NCBI GenBank assembly: GCA_030693565.1
Contig: JAUYAJ010000004.1
Span: 1-17,091 of the forward strand
Source: Rubrivivax sp.
GTDB lineage: Bacteria; Pseudomonadota; Gammaproteobacteria; Burkholderiales; Burkholderiaceae_C
Direction: 5' to 3'
DNA length: 17,091 nucleotides
Positions 13,608 to 17,091 of the stretch are shown one piece after another; the first letter of the stretch is position 1, and each line of letters opens with the position of its first letter. Made by a program: the position numbers and the translations under genes. Under the pieces are notes generated by a model, which did not search any database, was not told the origin of the DNA, and saw only the letters and a program-made list of their open reading frames with translations.

Positions 13608-16600
13608 TCAAGCCGCGCTGCGGCCGCCACCCAAGACACGAGCCTTCAGCCGCGCCCACCAGCGCGGCCGTCTGGCGCGCGCTCCGCGCATGAACATCAG
13701 GAACAGCAGCGGCACCACGAACAGCGTCAGCAGCGTTGAAAATGCCAGGCCCCAGACGATGCTGGCCGCCATCGGACCCCACAGCAGGCTCTTGCCGCCC
13801 AGGCCCACGGCGAGCGAGAACAGACCGCCGATGGTGGTGGTGGTGGTGATCACCACCGGCACCACGCGCCGCCGCGCCGCCCAGACGATGGCATGCGCCA
13901 CGCCCATGCCGCGCGCCAGGCGTTCGTTGGCCGCGTCAATGAGCACGATGGCGGCGTTGACGGCGATGCCGGTCAGCGCGATCACACCGTACAAGGTGTA
14001 CAGCGACAGCGGGTTGCGCGTGATCGCCAGACCGAAGGTGACACCGGTGAAGGCCAGCGGCACGGTGACCAGGATCATCAGCGGCTGCCAGTAGCTGACA
14101 AACTGGGTGGCCAGGATCAGGTAGATCAGCCCGAGGCCCAATGCAAACAAGGCCGCCATCGCCGAGAGGCTCTCCTCGATGTCGTCGAGCTCACCCGAGA
14201 AGTCCAGGTCGACCCCGGGGTGCGCGCCGCGCAGGCTGTCCCAGGCCTTGATCAGGCGCTGGTTGGCGCTGCGGGTGTCCAGCACCTCGGGGTTGACCTT
14301 GGGGTCGTCCAGATCGGCCTGCACGGTGATGGCGCGGCGCAGGTTGTGGTGGCGGATGAAGCCCTGGCCTTGCGTCACCTCGGCGCGCAGCAAGGCGCCC
14401 AGGCGCGTGACTTCGCCGCTGGGCAGCACCAGCGGTTCGTTGAGCAGCGCCTGCGGGTCGGCGCGCTCGCGCCGTTCGCTGCGCACGCGCAGCTCGATCT
14501 TGTCGCCGGCTTCGCGCGTGAAACCCACCACCTCGCCGTCGAGCTGGATGCGCAGCAGGCGCGCCAAGGTGGCGGCGTTGACGCCGGCCTTGCGCATCGC
14601 CTCGTGGTCGAAGTGCAGCACCAGCTTGGGCCGGCCCGGCACGTCGTCGTCGGCCACGTTCTTGGAGCCGGGCAGCTGGGCTACCAAGGCCTTGACGGCC
14701 TCGGCGGCGCGCCGCAAGGCTTCGGGGTCGTCGCCGCGCACCTTGACGCTGATGGCCTTGCCCGCCGGCGGCCCGCCCGAGAGCACGGTGAAGGTCTTGA
14801 CGCCGGGGCCGCCCAGGCCCTCGATGTCCTGGCGCATCGCGTCGACCACTTCTTGCACGTCGCGCAAGCCCTCGGCGCGCGGGTTGAGCGAGACGCTGAC
14901 CTGGCCATAGGGCTCGCCCCAGATCGGTTCGGTGTCGGTGAACTTGACACCGGCCACCGAGCTGACGGCGCGCGCTTCGCCGGGCTTGAGGCGCTGGCGC
15001 ACCGCTTGCTCGACACGTTCGACCTCGGCCAGGGTCTGCTCCAGCGTGGCCTGCGAGGGCATGTCGACGTTGACGAAGTAAAGCCGGATCGGGTCGAAAG
15101 CAAAGAACTGCAGCTTCACCGCGCCGGCGCCCAGCAGGCCGCCAGCGGCGGCCACCAGCAACAGCGCGACGGCGGCCGACCAGCGCGCGCGGCGCAGCGT
15201 GTAGGCCAGCGCATGGCCGTAGACCAGGCGCAGGCGGCGGTTGAAACGGTTACGCCAGGCCTGCATGCGCGACGGCTGGTCCAGGCGCAGGTTGAGCGCC
15301 GCCACGTGGGTGGGCATCATCCAGAAGGCCTCTAGCAGGCTGATCAGCAGCGCCAGCGTGACCACGAAGGGAATCACGAACATGAACTTGCCGACGATGC
15401 CGGGCAACAGCATCAAGGGCAGAAAAGCCGCCATCGTGGTGGCCACCGAAGCCAGCACCGGCGCAAACACCTCGGCCGTGCCTTGGATGGCCGCGTCCAT
15501 CGCCTTGGCGCCGCGTTCGATGCGGTAGTAGATGGCTTCCACGACCACCACGGCGTCGTCGACCAACATGCCCAGCGCGATGACGATGCCCAGCAGCACC
15601 GAGATGTTCAGCGTGTGGCCCAGCGCGTGCAGCACGGCCAGCGTGCCGGCCAGGCTGAAGGGGATGCCGATCGACACCAGCAGGCTGACCTTGGCGCCCA
15701 GGAAGACCCAGCAGATCAGCAACACCGTCATCAAGCCGAGCAAGGCGTTGGTCTGCATCACCGAAAGCGCCTCGCGGGTCGGCACGGTCTGGTCGTCGAT
15801 GACACGCAGTTCCAAGCCCGCCGCGGCCAGGGTCGGGTTCTCGCGCGCCACATAGTCTTGCAGCGACTGCACCAGGGTCAAGGTGTTGACGCCGGCCTTC
15901 TTGTTGACGGCGAAGGACACGGCCGGGCGCCCATCCAGGCTGGCCAGCTGACCGCCGGGCTCACGCGCGCGCTCGATGCGCGCCACGTCGGCCAGGCGGG
16001 CGCCGGCGCCGGGGCGCTGGCTGCTGGTCACCGGCAGCGAAGCCAGCCGCTCGGGGTCGGTATAGACGCCGCGTGTGCTGACGCTCCAGGCGCCGCCGGC
16101 GGTCTCCAGCGTGCCGGCGCTGCTGTCACGAAAGCTGGCGCGCAGCGCGTCGGCCACATCGCTGAGGTTGAGGCCGCGCGCGGCCAGCGCCTGGGCGTCG
16201 GGGGTGACGCGCAGCTCGGCGCCGCGCAGGCCCGAGGCGAACACCTGGTCGACGCCCTTGATGCGTTCCAGGTCGGCCTTGAGGCGGCGGCCACCGGCGC
16301 GAAGCACCTCGTCCTTGCCCTGGCCCAGCAGCATCAGCGTGGCGGTGGGGAAACCGTTGCTGGTGGTGATTTCCAGCACCACCGGGTCACGCACCTCGCT
16401 GGGCAGCTCGTCGCGTTTGGCCTGGATCTCGCGGCGCAGGTCGGCCAGGCGGCGTTCGAACAAGCGCTCGCCGATGTCGTTGAAGCGCACCAGCAAGCTG
16501 GCGACGTTCTCGCGCGTGCTGCTGCTGACGAAGCGCACGTCGGCCACGCCCTTGATCGCGTCTTCGAGCGGGTTGGTCACCAGGCGTTCGACGTCCTCGG

Positions 16601-16769
16601 CCGAACCACCGGGCAGCGCGGCGATGATGCTGACCCAGTTGAAGTTGATCTCGGGGTCCTGGGCGCGCGGCATGGACAGGAAGGCCAGCGTGCCCAGCAG
16701 CAGCACGACGGCGAAGGCCACATTGGCCAGTGGGTGGTTGCGCAGCAGCGCAGCAAAGAGCTTGCTCAT
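13608..16769 (-). CDS. RND-family efflux transporter, inner-membrane permease
   Basis: A 1053-residue pump of the AcrB/MexB superfamily that would drive export by proton flow across the inner membrane with an adaptor and outer-membrane channel. After the first helix (residues 12-32) and the PRAQDPEINFNWV entry to the porter domain come the two large periplasmic loops and two sets of six helices. Helix 4 has the proton-relay pair D404-D405 in GMLVDDAVVVVEA. Helix 10 reads GIAVNAAIVLIDAAN, with N938 where AcrB has its essential lysine; this is usual in several RND subgroups outside the AcrB type. The ATG overlaps the adaptor stop by one base (TGATG), so the two are coupled. The 3' end is 23 bases from the convergent dehydroquinase gene. 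The substrate is not predictable from what is seen. Confidence 0.92.
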   Translation of the reverse strand: MSKLFAALLRNHPLANVAFAVVLLLGTLAFLSMPRAQDPEINFNWVSIIAALPGGSAEDVERLVTNPLEDAIKGVADVRFVSSSTRENVASLLVRFNDIGERLFERRLADLRREIQAKRDELPSEVRDPVVLEITTSNGFPTATLMLLGQGKDEVLRAGGRRLKADLERIKGVDQVFASGLRGAELRVTPDAQALAARGLNLSDVADALRASFRDSSAGTLETAGGAWSVSTRGVYTDPERLASLPVTSSQRPGAGARLADVARIERAREPGGQLASLDGRPAVSFAVNKKAGVNTLTLVQSLQDYVARENPTLAAAGLELRVIDDQTVPTREALSVMQTNALLGLMTVLLICWVFLGAKVSLLVSIGIPFSLAGTLAVLHALGHTLNISVLLGIVIALGMLVDDAVVVVEAIYYRIERGAKAMDAAIQGTAEVFAPVLASVATTMAAFLPLMLLPGIVGKFMFVIPFVVTLALLISLLEAFWMMPTHVAALNLRLDQPSRMQAWRNRFNRRLRLVYGHALAYTLRRARWSAAVALLLVAAAGGLLGAGAVKLQFFAFDPIRLYFVNVDMPSQATLEQTLAEVERVEQAVRQRLKPGEARAVSSVAGVKFTDTEPIWGEPYGQVSVSLNPRAEGLRDVQEVVDAMRQDIEGLGGPGVKTFTVLSGGPPAGKAISVKVRGDDPEALRRAAEAVKALVAQLPGSKNVADDDVPGRPKLVLHFDHEAMRKAGVNAATLARLLRIQLDGEVVGFTREAGDKIELRVRSERRERADPQALLNEPLVLPSGEVTRLGALLRAEVTQGQGFIRHHNLRRAITVQADLDDPKVNPEVLDTRSANQRLIKAWDSLRGAHPGVDLDFSGELDDIEESLSAMAALFALGLGLIYLILATQFVSYWQPLMILVTVPLAFTGVTFGLAITRNPLSLYTLYGVIALTGIAVNAAIVLIDAANERLARGMGVAHAIVWAARRRVVPVVITTTTTIGGLFSLAVGLGGKSLLWGPMAASIVWGLAFSTLLTLFVVPLLFLMFMRGARARRPRWWARLKARVLGGGRSAA

Positions 16770-17091
16770 CAGCGGCTCAGCGCATCGCCGTCGCGCAGCG
16801 CATGGTGGCCCTCGGAGACCAGCAGCGTCTGCGGCGTGATGTGCGGCGCGGCCGCGGCGCGCCCTTCCTGGGCGCCGGGCAGGGCAATGAAGTGCGCGCG
16901 CCCGTCAACGGCGCTGAATACGCCGAGCGCGCCGTCGCGGCGCACCAGCAACGCGGCCGGTACATGCGGTCGCGCATCGGCCCATTGCAGGCGGCCATCA
17001 CGGCCGGGCACCAGGGCGGCGGCGCCGCTGGCCGGCGCCAGGCGCACCTCGACCGTGCGCGCCGGTGAGTTGACGGTGGCCGCCACCCGCA
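16769..17091 (-). CDS. RND efflux periplasmic adaptor (membrane fusion protein), C-terminal part
   Basis: The last 106 or so residues of a periplasmic adaptor; the 5' part lies beyond the right edge. The visible piece matches the membrane-proximal and last beta-barrel region: VEVRLAPASGAAALVPGRDG, then HVPAALLVRRDGALGVFSAV, FIALPGAQEGRAAAA and LLVSEGHHALRDGD. This is the usual end of HlyD/AcrA-type proteins. The GTG at 17086 is only an internal codon; the frame is open to the window end. It lies directly upstream of the pump gene with a one-base overlap. Confidence 0.85.
   Translation of the reverse strand, partial: RVAATVNSPARTVEVRLAPASGAAALVPGRDGRLQWADARPHVPAALLVRRDGALGVFSAVDGRAHFIALPGAQEGRAAAAPHITPQTLLVSEGHHALRDGDALSR

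Noticed and set aside
13893..15335. A 480-codon plus-strand open frame opposite the RND pump
   Set aside because: Its composition is typical of an antisense frame (many Gln, His, Val, Asp) and it lacks any recognisable domain; the pump is certain.

Overview
The window is GC-rich, tightly packed chromosomal DNA. Several features point to a betaproteobacterium of the order Burkholderiales, probably the Leptothrix/Rubrivivax/Ideonella-like group: a dac-dat-DUF493 gene order, a TRAP-type binding protein with a Tat-like signal, a VanZ-like protein of the type seen there, and several genes whose -10 box lies six bases before the ATG. This assignment rests on recognised protein families and gene order, not on a marker gene. 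I see no tRNA, rRNA, insertion sequence, CRISPR array or prophage.

Layout. 1-127 (-) is the 5' end of hemB. 221-350 (+) looks like a small structured RNA gene with its own promoter, four consecutive hairpins and a terminator. 388-828 is hemJ, so two haem-synthesis genes diverge around the RNA. 834-2917 holds a VanZ-like membrane protein, a thioredoxin-fold [2Fe-2S] ferredoxin and an alpha/beta hydrolase. 2971-5331 is a cell-wall group: a D,D-carboxypeptidase, a D-amino-acid transaminase and the DUF493 (YbeD) protein. The lipB-lipA pair that often follows is absent.

5381-9472 is a two-gene sugar module. The first gene fuses a beta-phosphoglucomutase-like HAD domain to a trehalose-6-phosphate phosphatase; the second is a GH65 glycoside phosphorylase-type enzyme. 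Together they have the same domain order as the single tripartite protein OtsB1 of mycobacteria. If each domain does what its family suggests, the set could turn trehalose 6-phosphate into trehalose, phosphorolyse it to glucose and beta-glucose 1-phosphate, and convert the latter to glucose 6-phosphate.

9432-11132 (-) holds a GNAT protein, a PhyH-like dioxygenase and a Sel1-repeat lipoprotein. The dioxygenase gene contains a near-perfect 24-bp inverted repeat read through in frame. 11209-11880 (-) is a GntR/FCD regulator, divergent from a TRAP binding protein (12056-13042) and an unusual type II dehydroquinase (13117-13584). A 15-bp palindrome sits on the likely -10 box of the binding-protein gene and is probably the operator. 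13608-17091 (-) is an RND efflux pump with the end of its periplasmic adaptor, cut by the window edge.
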